5,558 nt of DNA, from the NCBI GenBank assembly GCA_001783035.1, contig MFQK01000041.1:24812-30369 (forward strand), given 5' to 3'. Shown in pieces: positions 1-5,152 of this stretch (position 1 is the first letter of the stretch; each line of letters starts with the position of its first letter). The notes below the pieces were generated by a model. It ran no database searches. It was given only the letters and a program-made list of their open reading frames with translations, and was not told the DNA's origin. This DNA comes from Candidatus Magasanikbacteria bacterium RIFCSPLOWO2_02_FULL_44_11 (GTDB lineage Bacteria > Patescibacteriota > Patescibacteriia > Magasanikbacterales > GWA2-37-8). The position numbers and the translations under genes are program-made.

Positions 1-72
1 AATATCCTTGAAAGTATCAGAGGAAGAGTTGCGTCGACCTGGTGATGTTGGTTTGTAGATCTGAATTGGCAT
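1..72 (-). CDS. rplB: 50S ribosomal protein L2 (uL2), N-terminal fragment cut by the window edge
   Basis: Reading down from the ATG at 72-70 gives MPIQIYKPTSPGRRNSS and then SDTFKDI before the window ends. The segment YKPTSPGRRN is the hallmark N-terminus of bacterial L2, which helps form the peptidyl-transferase region of the large subunit and is needed for subunit association. Only 24 of the roughly 275 codons expected for the family are present, so nothing can be said about the catalytic-region His. The gene starts 10 nt after the rplW stop and is surely co-transcribed with rplC, rplD and rplW. No Shine-Dalgarno sequence is visible in the short AT-rich gap, so translation may be coupled to rplW. 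Identity rests on the N-terminal motif plus the gene order. Confidence 0.93.
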   Translation of the reverse strand, partial: MPIQIYKPTSPGRRNSSSDTFKDI

Positions 73-82
73 AACAGTAAAA

Positions 83-541
83 TTAAACGCCTTCGTGGAT
101 AGTGATCGTCTTGCCGGGCGGCAAGGTAACAATCGCTTTCTTGAAATCGCTGTGCTGGCCGATATTTTTTCCAAAACGGACGCGGTGTCCTTGAACGTGC
201 ACAACATTCACCGTAACCGGTTCGACGCCGTACACTTCTTTAACAGCTGTTTTAATGGTCGCTTTTTTAGCCCAGTTGGCAACGATAAAGGTGTACTTAC
301 CGCCACTTTGGGCACTGGCGGCTTTTTCTGTTACGACCGGTTTTATTAAAATGCGGTTCGTTGTTTTGGTAACGATAGGAGCGGCAACCGTTTCGGCTTT
401 AACTGGAACAACTTCCGGTGCGGTTTCTTTTGGAGCGGCAACTTTAGAAGCGGCCACTTTCTTGGTCGTCTTCTTAGTCGGCTTTGTTTCTGCGGCGATT
501 TGCTCCGGCTTGGTTTTTTTAAAGCGATCCATGATACCCAT
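83..541 (-). CDS. rplW: 50S ribosomal protein L23 (uL23) with long basic N-terminal extension
   Basis: The 152-residue product has an L23 core from about residue 61 to the end (ILIKPVVTEKA, then GKYTFIV, then KEVYGVEPVTVNVV, RVRFGK and KKAIVTLPPG). L23 binds 23S rRNA at the peptide exit tunnel and is the docking site for trigger factor and SRP. Typical bacterial L23 is about 95-100 residues. The extra ~60 residues here are low-complexity Lys/Ala/Thr/Pro/Val, without hydrophobic core, and probably disordered. The start ATG at 541-539 gives MGIMDRF; a second ATG three codons on (MDRFKK) is an equally possible start. Neither has a Shine-Dalgarno sequence. The gene lies 5 nt after rplD and 10 nt before rplB, so it belongs to the rplC operon. 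The core assignment is secure. The extension is seen directly, but its role is unknown. Confidence 0.96.
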   Translation of the reverse strand: MGIMDRFKKTKPEQIAAETKPTKKTTKKVAASKVAAPKETAPEVVPVKAETVAAPIVTKTTNRILIKPVVTEKAASAQSGGKYTFIVANWAKKATIKTAVKEVYGVEPVTVNVVHVQGHRVRFGKNIGQHSDFKKAIVTLPPGKTITIHEGV

Positions 542-546
542 ATTGT

Positions 547-1188
547 TTATTTAGAAAGGGTTTCCTCAAGTTTCTTAAGACCGTCAACACTAGTAATGAC
601 AGCTTGCTTATTCATAAGCTCCATGACATTGGCATCTTCGGCGCGCAAGGTGGCGATTTTATCTAAATTGCCGGTCATGCGAATAACTTTACTATCTTTG
701 CCCGGCGTCAGAATAAGGAAACTCTTTTGCTTGGCCGGTAATGCTTTTAATAAAGCCACGAAAAATTTTGTCTTTGGTTCAGCAAAGTCAAAATTCTCAA
801 CCACCCATAAAGCACCGTTCTGAGCCTTGTCTGCCAAAACCATCTTAGTCGCCAGTTTGCGGGTTTTTTTATTAATCTTGCTTTTATAATTACGGATGGA
901 TAATGGACCAAAAGCCACACCGCCGCCCTTCCAGATTGGAGAGCGAATAGAACCGTGACGAGCACGACCGGTGCCTTTTTGTTGCCAAGGTTTCTTGCCA
1001 CCACCGCGGACTTCGCCGCGATTTTTGGTGTCGGCCCACGGTTCACGAGTGTTGTTCATCTGGGCCACAAAAACTTCATGGACTACCTCCGGCTTCACGG
1101 CCACGCCAAAAATGGCATCATCGAGAGTAATGTCGCTTTTTTCTTGGCCGGTTAAAGTGTAAACTTTTAATTTCATAGCAAATGACAT
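547..1188 (-). CDS. rplD: 50S ribosomal protein L4 (uL4)
   Basis: The 213-residue product matches L4 in length and motifs. GEVRGGGKKPW (about residues 58-68) and KGTGRARHGSIRSP (about 71-84) form the extended loop that reaches into the nascent-peptide exit tunnel, followed by KGGGVAFGP. The C-terminal half is the globular domain (LVVENF-type strand seen as LWVVENFDF). L4 is an early assembly protein. In E. coli it also represses its own S10 operon by binding the leader RNA, which makes the structured leader upstream of rplC noteworthy. The start ATG at 1188-1186 overlaps the rplC stop by one base (TAATG), implying translational coupling. An internal ATG at residue 5 (MKLKVYTL) is an alternative start. 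No Shine-Dalgarno sequence is seen, which again fits coupling. Confidence 0.97.
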   Translation of the reverse strand: MSFAMKLKVYTLTGQEKSDITLDDAIFGVAVKPEVVHEVFVAQMNNTREPWADTKNRGEVRGGGKKPWQQKGTGRARHGSIRSPIWKGGGVAFGPLSIRNYKSKINKKTRKLATKMVLADKAQNGALWVVENFDFAEPKTKFFVALLKALPAKQKSFLILTPGKDSKVIRMTGNLDKIATLRAEDANVMELMNKQAVITSVDGLKKLEETLSK

Positions 1189-1886
1189 TAAGCTGTTTGT
1201 GGAGCACCGGCCGCTTCGGGAGCCGTTTCAGTTTTGATTTCCGCGGCCTTGGCTTGCTTTTCAATTTTCAAATCTCCAATACCATTGATCAGCAGTAATC
1301 CGTTTTTACCGCCGGGTACAGCTCCTTTAATAAGAAGCTCATTGGTTTGGGAGTTTACCTCCACTATTTCTAAATTCTTAACCGTGACGCGATCGCCGCC
1401 CATACGGCCAGCCATGCGCATTCCTTTGAAAACGCGCTGCACACCGCCGGCACCAATGGAACCGGGGGCACGCAGGTCATGTTTGTGACCATGTGAAGCC
1501 GGGGCACCTCGAAAATGATGGCGCTTGACCACGCCGGCAAACCCTTTACCCTTCGAGGTTCCGATAACGCTCACGATGTCTCCGGGAGTAAACGTACTAA
1601 CGGTTATAACATCGCCACGTTCGATACCTTCAACTTTTTCTATACCAAAATCACGCAAAAATTGGACGTTTTCCAAATCCTTCAAATGGCCAGTCTGTGG
1701 TTTCTTCATGCGGAAAGCCGCCTTTTTCTCGAAACCAATTTGGAGCGCCACTTGATTGTCTTGTTTCCCATCCTTTACTTGAACGACTTGGCAGGGACCG
1801 GCGATCACTTTCGTGACTGGAACCACTTCGCCGTTCTTGGCGAACACCTGGGTCATGCCAACCTTTTTACCGAGAATAAATTTCAT
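1188..1886 (-). CDS. rplC: 50S ribosomal protein L3 (uL3)
   Basis: The 232-residue product begins MKFILGKKVGMTQVF, the standard L3 N-terminus. It continues with GTSKGKGFAGVVKRHHFRG (about residues 109-127), SHGHKHDLRAPGSIG (131-145) and RVFKGMRMAGRMGGDRVTV (151-169). The middle part is the loop that reaches toward the peptidyl-transferase centre. L3 is one of the proteins that nucleate 50S assembly. The Gln that PrmB methylates in E. coli (GQNQTP context) is absent; this protein has GAGGVQR there, a common state outside proteobacteria. Residues from about 208 on are an Ala/Glu/Thr/Pro-rich tail. I chose the ATG at 1886-1884. The frame stays open to a TTG at 1943 (19 codons longer), but that would start inside the U-run of a terminator-like hairpin and lacks homology. 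No Shine-Dalgarno sequence lies at normal spacing; an AGAGG sits about 20 nt upstream. Confidence 0.96.
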   Translation of the reverse strand: MKFILGKKVGMTQVFAKNGEVVPVTKVIAGPCQVVQVKDGKQDNQVALQIGFEKKAAFRMKKPQTGHLKDLENVQFLRDFGIEKVEGIERGDVITVSTFTPGDIVSVIGTSKGKGFAGVVKRHHFRGAPASHGHKHDLRAPGSIGAGGVQRVFKGMRMAGRMGGDRVTVKNLEIVEVNSQTNELLIKGAVPGGKNGLLLINGIGDLKIEKQAKAAEIKTETAPEAAGAPQTA

Positions 1887-2194
1887 ACGTCGCGCGTTAT
1901 ATATAGCCTCTAAAGATTGACCTCGCCTCTGGCGAGCTAACAAAAAACTAGAAGCGCGGACAGTGTGTTTTCACTCACTACATGCGCCTCTAGCCTTCTT
2001 CGCGGCCTTGCCTTATTTTTTCTCTGGTAGGCAATGGCCAGCATCCAGACTGTAAAGGTCTGGTAATGAAAATGGCTTTGTTAGTGGAATTTTTAAGATA
2101 AATTTCCTCGCATAGTGTAAGTCCCCGTAAATGTTTTCTTTGGCTAAAATTAGCCTAGATCTTATTTATTCGGACAAACCTATGATATGTATTA
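1887..2194 (-). promoter_or_regulatory. Structured 5' leader RNA of the rplC operon, candidate attenuation leader
   Basis: About 300 nt lie between the predicted transcription start (near 2193) and the L3 ATG without a convincing coding frame. In transcript order the RNA can form: GGCUA/UAGCC with a 4-nt loop (around 2140-2153); CCAGAC/GUCUGG with a 7-nt loop (2063-2045); a nine-pair stem with one bulge, GGCC-a-UUGCC with GGCAAGGCC (2039-2030 with 2012-2004); the terminator-like hairpin listed separately (1993-1942); and a perfect CTCGCC/GGCGAG hairpin with a 3-nt loop (1936-1922). An ATG-initiated six-codon frame (MRGNLS) lies in the leader but has no run of one amino acid, so classic leader-peptide attenuation is not suggested. 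I do not recognise any known riboswitch or ribosomal-protein leader family. Autoregulation by L3, L4 or another product is an inference from position. Confidence 0.6.
1942..1993 (-). terminator. Terminator-like hairpin with U6 tract before rplC, candidate attenuator
   Basis: In the transcript, CTAGAGGCGC (1993-1984) pairs with GCGCTTCTAG (1957-1948), ten consecutive pairs including one G-U. An inner part (AGU..GUG, AAAA loop, CAC ACU) can extend it beyond an internal loop. Six U residues follow immediately (1947-1942). This is the canonical intrinsic-terminator shape, yet it lies downstream of a strong promoter and about 55 nt upstream of the L3 ATG with no gene ending nearby. It would therefore act inside the leader as an attenuator, not as a terminator of rpsJ alone. 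Confidence 0.7.
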
Positions 2195-2199
2195 CCCCG

Positions 2200-2228
2200 A
2201 GTATATAGTAAAAACTTGGGTCTGTCAA
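2200..2228 (-). promoter_or_regulatory. Strong sigma70-type promoter for the rplC operon
   Basis: The minus strand reads TTGACA (2228-2223), 17 nt, TATACT (2205-2200). The -35 box is the perfect consensus, the -10 box matches five of six, and the spacer is optimal. The predicted start is about 7 nt downstream, near 2193. The promoter sits about 95 nt after the rpsJ stop, so rplC-rplD-rplW-rplB can be transcribed independently of tuf-rpsJ. Confidence 0.85.
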
Positions 2229-2258
2229 GCAGTAGTTTCCTATAATTGCTAGCGAGCG

Positions 2259-2322
2259 GCCAGGCAAAAGCTTGCTTTTATCTGGCGCGAGTGACGCAAT
2301 TTCAACGTTGCGAAGCAACGTT
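2259..2322 (-). other. Two stem-loops at the 3' end of rpsJ without a U-run
   Basis: The first is AACGTTGC/GCAACGTT (2322-2315 with 2311-2304), eight perfect pairs with a 3-nt loop, and it starts within the rpsJ stop codon. The second is GCCAG + AAAAG paired with CTTTT + CTGGC (2286-2259) across a 2x2 internal loop. Neither is followed by a U tract, so an intrinsic terminator is not supported. They may protect the tuf-rpsJ mRNA 3' end, or mark an end made by Rho or processing. The structures are seen; the role is inferred. Confidence 0.5.
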
Positions 2323-2668
2323 ACATCTTTATTTCAATGTCGACACCGGCTGGCAGGCTCAAACTCATCAAGGCGTCGATACATTTTGGCGAGGCATTGA
2401 TGATGTCTACCAAGCGTTTGTGAATACGCATTTCAAACTGTTCACGGGCGTCTTTATGGACGAAAGTCGAACGGTTGACCGTGAATTTCACCTTTTCAGT
2501 CGGAAGCGGTACCGGACCAACTACTTTAGCTTCGTGGCGTTCGGCAGTTTCTACAATGGTTTTTGTGGCCAGATCAATAATCCGGTTGTCGTAAGCGCGA
2601 ATCTTAATACGGATGCGCTGAGCAACCTCTTCTTTTTTCGCTGTGGTTGTTTTGACTGCGGAGGACAT
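2321..2668 (-). CDS. rpsJ: 30S ribosomal protein S10 / NusE (uS10)
   Basis: The 115-residue product carries the S10 core from about residue 18: IRIKIRAYD, then [22 protein letters not shown] (about 50-71), [13 protein letters not shown] (73-85) and a C-terminal strand ending DIEIKM. S10 sits in the head of the 30S subunit and, as NusE, also joins NusB in transcription antitermination complexes. Family members are usually about 102 residues; the additional N-terminal ~13 residues are Lys/Thr/Ala-rich. The start is the ATG at 2668-2666; no Shine-Dalgarno sequence is seen in the AT-rich sequence before it. It lies 79 nt downstream of tuf across a strong stem-loop. No start closer to the conserved core presents itself in the frame. 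Confidence 0.96.
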   Translation of the reverse strand: MSSAVKTTTAKKEEVAQRIRIKIRAYDNRIIDLATKTIVETAERHEAKVVGPVPLPTEKVKFTVNRSTFVHKDAREQFEMRIHKRLVDIINASPKCIDALMSLSLPAGVDIEIKM

Positions 2669-2705
2669 GTGATTTATTAATTAAAGAGCTTCAAATGAAC
2701 AAAAC

Positions 2706-2746
2706 CATGATAAAGGGGTCACCGCTAAGGCGACCCCTGAATCATG
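2706..2746 (-). terminator. Long stem-loop between tuf and rpsJ (partial terminator or processing site)
   Basis: Just after the tuf stop, AGGGGTCGCC (2738-2729) pairs with GGTGACCCCT (2723-2714), ten pairs with one G-U and a 5-nt loop. Beyond a 2x2 internal loop, CATGAT (2746-2741) pairs with ATCATG (2711-2706), giving 16 pairs in all. The sequence after it is GTTTTGTTC, only a weak U-run. It could reduce readthrough so that EF-Tu outnumbers S10, be an RNase III site, or stabilise the tuf message. Confidence 0.6.
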
Positions 2747-2747
2747 T

Positions 2748-3938
2748 TTACTTTAAAATTTTCGTTACGACTCCGGCGCCAACCGTGCGGCCGCCTTCGC
2801 GGATAGCGAAGTTCATCTTTTCTTCGATCGCGACCGGAGAAATGAGTTTGACCTTGATCGAGACGTTGTCACCTGGCATAACCATTTCAGTACCGGCTGG
2901 GAGTTCAATTTCACCCGTCACATCGGTTGTGCGGATATAGAACTGTGGCTTATAACCTTTGAAGAAAGGTTTGTGACGGCCACCTTCGTCTTTAGTTAAG
3001 ACGACGATTTCAGCATCAAATTCAGTGTGCGGTTTAACGGAACCTGGCTTAGCCAAGACCATACCGCGTTCCACTTCTTCTTTCTTTGTGCCGCGGAGAA
3101 GCACACCGGCGTTGTCACCGGCTTGACCTTCTTTCAACTGCTTGTTGAACATTTCAATACCGGTCACAACGGTTTTCATCGGTTCTTCGCGCAAACCGAC
3201 GATTTCAACTTCATCATTGATCTTCAAGATACCGCGCTCGATACGACCGGTAACGACCGTACCGCGGCCTTCGATAGAGAAGACGTCTTCAACCGGCATC
3301 AGGAATGGTTTGTCGATGGGGCGTTGTGGTTCGGGGACGTATTCGTCGACTGCTTTCATGAGATCCAAAATCGGTTTGGCAGCCGCTTCGTCGGTTGGGT
3401 TAGCCAAAGCTTTCGTCGAAGAACCGCGAATAACCGGCACTTTGTCGCCAGGGAAACCATATTTGGTCAATAAATCACGAACTTCAGCTTCAACCAAATC
3501 TACCAATTCCGGATCAGTGACCATATCAACTTTGTTCAAGTAGACCACGATACATGGCACACCAACTTGGCGAGCCAAGAGAATGTGTTCACGAGTTTGC
3601 GGCATCGGGCCGTCGGCGGCAGACACGACGAGGATAGCGCCGTCCATCTGGGCGGCACCGGTAATCATATTCTTCACATAGTCGGCGTGACCTGGACAGT
3701 CAACGTGAGCATAGTGACGCTTTTCAGTTTCGTATTCGACGTGAGCGGTCGAAATCGTAATACCACGAGCTTTTGACTCTGGACTTTTGTCGAGACCATC
3801 GACACCAACATCCTTAGCCATACCGCCATGGGTGGCAAGCACCTTCATGATTGCGGCGGTGGTCGTCGTTTTACCGTGGTCAACGTGACCAATGGTACCG
3901 ATATTTACGTGTGGCTTTGAACGTATAAATTCAGCCAT
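2748..3938 (-). CDS. tuf: Translation elongation factor Tu (EF-Tu)
   Basis: The 396-residue product is full length. It delivers aminoacyl-tRNA to the ribosomal A site as a GTP complex. The GTPase motifs are intact: G1 GHVDHGKT (17-24), switch I RGITI (58-62), G3 DCPGH (80-84, including the catalytic His84), G4 NKVD (135-138) and G5 RGSSTKAL (171-178). Domain 2 contains [13 protein letters not shown] and VGVLLRG-like [13 protein letters not shown]. Domain 3 contains [33 protein letters not shown] and the terminal [17 protein letters not shown]. Small differences from E. coli are Thr for Leu after the P-loop (TTTTAAI), Val for Cys in G4, and SST for SAL in G5. The ATG at 3938-3936 is the natural start; no Shine-Dalgarno sequence precedes it. 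No fusA gene lies upstream; the gene has its own promoter and heads a tuf-rpsJ unit. Confidence 0.99.
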   Translation of the reverse strand: MAEFIRSKPHVNIGTIGHVDHGKTTTTAAIMKVLATHGGMAKDVGVDGLDKSPESKARGITISTAHVEYETEKRHYAHVDCPGHADYVKNMITGAAQMDGAILVVSAADGPMPQTREHILLARQVGVPCIVVYLNKVDMVTDPELVDLVEAEVRDLLTKYGFPGDKVPVIRGSSTKALANPTDEAAAKPILDLMKAVDEYVPEPQRPIDKPFLMPVEDVFSIEGRGTVVTGRIERGILKINDEVEIVGLREEPMKTVVTGIEMFNKQLKEGQAGDNAGVLLRGTKKEEVERGMVLAKPGSVKPHTEFDAEIVVLTKDEGGRHKPFFKGYKPQFYIRTTDVTGEIELPAGTEMVMPGDNVSIKVKLISPVAIEEKMNFAIREGGRTVGAGVVTKILK

Positions 3939-4054
3939 ACAAATATTTTTCGCGGCACTGTCCCAAGTGGTTGGTCCAGATTTGTGTCCAGCCGCTACAG
4001 TTTATGTATAATGAATAAAAAATAATGCGCCAACTCTTCTTCATGGAATTAGCG
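3939..4054 (-). promoter_or_regulatory. Structured 5' untranslated leader of tuf
   Basis: About 115 nt separate the predicted tuf transcription start from the ATG. Besides the 5'-terminal hairpin listed separately, GCGGC (3995-3991) pairs with GCCGC (3956-3952), closing a domain that contains CCAA/TTGG with a 4-nt loop (3974-3963) and two copies of the six bases CTGGAC on the transcript. The domain ends 13 nt before the ATG, and the short stretch between is AU-rich and free of a Shine-Dalgarno sequence. A regulatory role is inferred only. Confidence 0.4.
4014..4054 (-). terminator. Hairpin plus U-rich run at the start of the tuf leader
   Basis: CGCTAATTC (4054-4046) pairs with GAGTTGGCG (4036-4028), nine continuous pairs with two G-U and a 9-nt loop. 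Then, one base after the stem, a U-rich run follows (ATTATTTTTTATT on the transcript, 4026-4014). It may be the terminator of the upstream acidic-protein gene, whose stop is about 85 nt earlier. It also lies directly at the predicted tuf start, so it could attenuate tuf or cap its 5' end. Confidence 0.5.
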
Positions 4055-4059
4055 TCATC

Positions 4060-4088
4060 ATTATAGCAGGAAGGCTTATTTTTGGCAA
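4060..4088 (-). promoter_or_regulatory. Strong extended -10 promoter for tuf-rpsJ
   Basis: The minus strand reads TTGCCA (4088-4083), a 17-nt spacer ending in TGC, then TATAAT (4065-4060). The -10 box is the perfect consensus with an extended TGn element and the -35 box matches four of six. The start is expected around 4055-4053. High output fits EF-Tu, among the most abundant cell proteins. Confidence 0.85.
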
Positions 4089-4139
4089 GAGGCGAACTTC
4101 TGTTGTCGCCTAAATGATAAAAGCGAACACTTTTTTTGC

Positions 4140-4643
4140 TTATTCAAGCGGTTCCAAATAGAATTTTTCTTCCTCGCCGTCGTTTGGGACATCTTTGATG
4201 GATTCTTCATTGGCTGATGTTTCGGCCATTGTTTTGGGGCCGAGATCTGGTTGAACTAAACCGGATTCTCCTATCGGTTCAACGGTAACGGGAAGCGGTT
4301 CTGGTTGTGTTATTTTAAAATTTTCTTTTTTTATTTCTTTTATCGGTTCTCGGAAAGTTTCTGTAAAAGATTCTCTGGACGTTTCTTTTTTTAATTCTTT
4401 TTTTTCGGCATTTTTTTCAGGCGTATCAATTATATCGTCGAGGATATAATCACCAAGCGGGCTGTCGTCTTCGTCATCATCATCGCTTGCTTCATCATCT
4501 AAAGAATCCAGACCAACCAAACTTTCATAATCATCTAAATTCATCATCATGAAAACATCGTCGCTTTCCATATCCACGATAAACGCTTTATCTCCCGTTT
4601 CGCGCATGACGCGCACCATCCGTTGCCATTGCTGTTCACGCAT
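4140..4643 (-). CDS. Acidic low-complexity protein with a Phd/YefM-like N-terminal segment, function unknown
   Basis: The product has 167 residues. Residues 1-45 look folded (MREQQWQRMVRVMRETGDKA, then FIVDMESDD, then VFMMMNLDDYESLVG). The pattern 'G-K-x-hydrophobic-V-D..., hydrophobic run, L-D-D-Y-E-x-L' resembles the N-terminal strand-turn-strand-helix of Phd/YefM antitoxin-type proteins. This is a visual resemblance only, and no toxin gene is adjacent. Residues 46-74 are a dense Asp/Glu cluster with a run of acidic residues at 54-60. Residues 75-167 are Glu/Lys/Pro-rich, without a hydrophobic core, and probably disordered. There is no signal peptide or membrane segment. The start is the ATG at 4643-4641; an AGGAG lies about 25 nt upstream, too far for ordinary use. 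The coding strand shows A-runs in the tail region. Its stop lies about 50 nt before the tuf -35 box, and it appears to be a separate transcript. Real gene is likely; function is unknown. Confidence 0.8.
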   Translation of the reverse strand: MREQQWQRMVRVMRETGDKAFIVDMESDDVFMMMNLDDYESLVGLDSLDDEASDDDDEDDSPLGDYILDDIIDTPEKNAEKKELKKETSRESFTETFREPIKEIKKENFKITQPEPLPVTVEPIGESGLVQPDLGPKTMAETSANEESIKDVPNDGEEEKFYLEPLE

Positions 4644-4673
4644 AACAAAAATTTAGTAGTACAAGCACTCCTA

Positions 4674-4702
4674 TACTTAACATGGTAAAGATTCCACGTC
4701 AA
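4674..4702 (-). promoter_or_regulatory. Possible promoter of the acidic-protein gene
   Basis: TTGACG (4702-4697, five of six to the -35 consensus), 17 nt, then TAAGTA (4679-4674), a poor -10 box. It lies about 30 nt before the ATG and after the previous gene's hairpin, the right place for a promoter, but the -10 match is weak. Confidence 0.4.
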
Positions 4703-4713
4703 TACTTATGAAG

Positions 4714-4738
4714 AACCGGTAGCCTTAGGCTACCGGTT
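4714..4738 (-). terminator. Perfect 11-bp hairpin after the Trp-rich orphan gene
   Basis: AACCGGTAGCC pairs with GGCTACCGGTT around a 3-nt loop. On the minus strand it is followed by CTTCAT after the closing TT, a weak U tail, and preceded by an A-rich stretch. It lies about 20 nt after the stop at 4760 and before the next promoter candidate, consistent with an intrinsic terminator that would also be fairly symmetrical. No plus-strand gene needs it. Confidence 0.65.
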
Positions 4739-4759
4739 TCTCCTCCCTTGTTTCTCCTT

Positions 4760-5029
4760 TCAGGCGGCTTTCAAGCCGCGCAGACCGTGAATATCGAGCG
4801 TCATCCAAAAATCCTCCCATTTGTAAAACCACAGCGCGGGTTTCAGCCTATTCCACTCCTCCTTAGGGGGCACCAGCACGAAGCACCAACCGCGTTCGTG
4901 AGAAATACTCAGAAGATACCCCTTGTGATGCACCATGGTGAATGGATCGGAGTGATACGCAAAAGACCATCCCTCTTCCATGAGCTGCGTCCGAGCTTCC
5001 CTCATTACTCGGTTAATTCCCGCGTTCAT
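4760..5029 (-). CDS. Small Trp-rich protein, function unknown
   Basis: An 89-residue product that I do not recognise. It has six Trp residues (21, 48, 59, 67, 71, 75) and several Tyr/Phe. The pattern suggests a small alpha/beta fold: an N-terminal amphipathic helix (about 4-18), strands around 21-26 and 30-42, a strand GWCFVLVP (47-54), and an aromatic helix WNRLKPALWFYKWEDFW (59-75). No signal peptide, membrane helix or catalytic motif is evident. The ATG at 5029-5027 is well supported: GAGAGG lies about 6 nt upstream, a good Shine-Dalgarno sequence, in contrast to the ribosomal genes. A candidate promoter (TTGACT/TAGGAT) precedes it, and a strong hairpin follows within about 20 nt, so it is probably monocistronic. 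Coding is supported by the start signals, flanking control elements and protein-like composition, not by homology. Confidence 0.72.
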   Translation of the reverse strand: MNAGINRVMREARTQLMEEGWSFAYHSDPFTMVHHKGYLLSISHERGWCFVLVPPKEEWNRLKPALWFYKWEDFWMTLDIHGLRGLKAA

Positions 5030-5063
5030 TGGATTCCTCTCAAAGTTGTTGCGAACGATTCAT

Positions 5064-5091
5064 ATCCTACTCCTGTGTTTTAGAAAGTCAA
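5064..5091 (-). promoter_or_regulatory. Candidate promoter of the Trp-rich orphan gene
   Basis: TTGACT (5091-5086, five of six), 16 nt, TAGGAT (5069-5064, four of six). It lies between the preceding intrinsic terminator and the Shine-Dalgarno sequence of the gene at 5029, about 35 nt before the ATG. Confidence 0.5.
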
Positions 5092-5102
5092 GGAAATGTA
5101 TC

Positions 5103-5146
5103 TCAAATAAAAAGAGAAGGGCCCCGAACGTTAAAACGTCGGGGCC
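5103..5146 (-). terminator. Intrinsic terminator of the 73-residue orphan gene
   Basis: On the transcript GGCCCCG (5146-5140) pairs with CGGGGCC (5126-5120), extended by an inner ACGTT/AACGT stem after one unpaired base. A pyrimidine and U-rich tail, CTTCTCTTTTTATTT, follows (5119-5105). It lies only 6 nt after the stop codon at 5153. This is the clearest gene-end terminator in the window. Confidence 0.85.
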
Positions 5147-5152
5147 GGATGT

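Noticed and set aside
1887..1943. TTG start adding 19 residues to L3
   Set aside because: The extra residues are not L3-like and the codon overlaps the U-run of the candidate attenuator; the ATG at 1886 gives the canonical L3 N-terminus.
2084..2124. Six-codon frame (MRGNLS) in the rplC leader as an attenuator peptide
   Set aside because: It has no repeated codon for one amino acid and does not overlap a competing stem; it is short enough to occur by chance.
2241..2246. Plus-strand TATAAT, possible divergent promoter
   Set aside because: The sequence at the proper -35 distance (GGGTCT) is poor and nothing codes in that direction; the box overlaps the flank of the minus-strand promoter.
2246..2680. 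144-codon plus-strand open frame antisense to rpsJ
   Set aside because: It mirrors the rpsJ reading frame, has no start signals and no recognisable protein features; rpsJ on the other strand is certain.
4007..4012. Plus-strand TATAAT in the tuf leader
   Set aside because: No -35 match at 16-18 nt and no plus-strand gene follows; it falls in an AT-rich leader.
4090..4111. AGGCG/CGCCT hairpin after the acidic-protein gene as its terminator
   Set aside because: Only five to eight pairs and no U-run on the minus strand; the hairpin at 4014-4054 is a better candidate.
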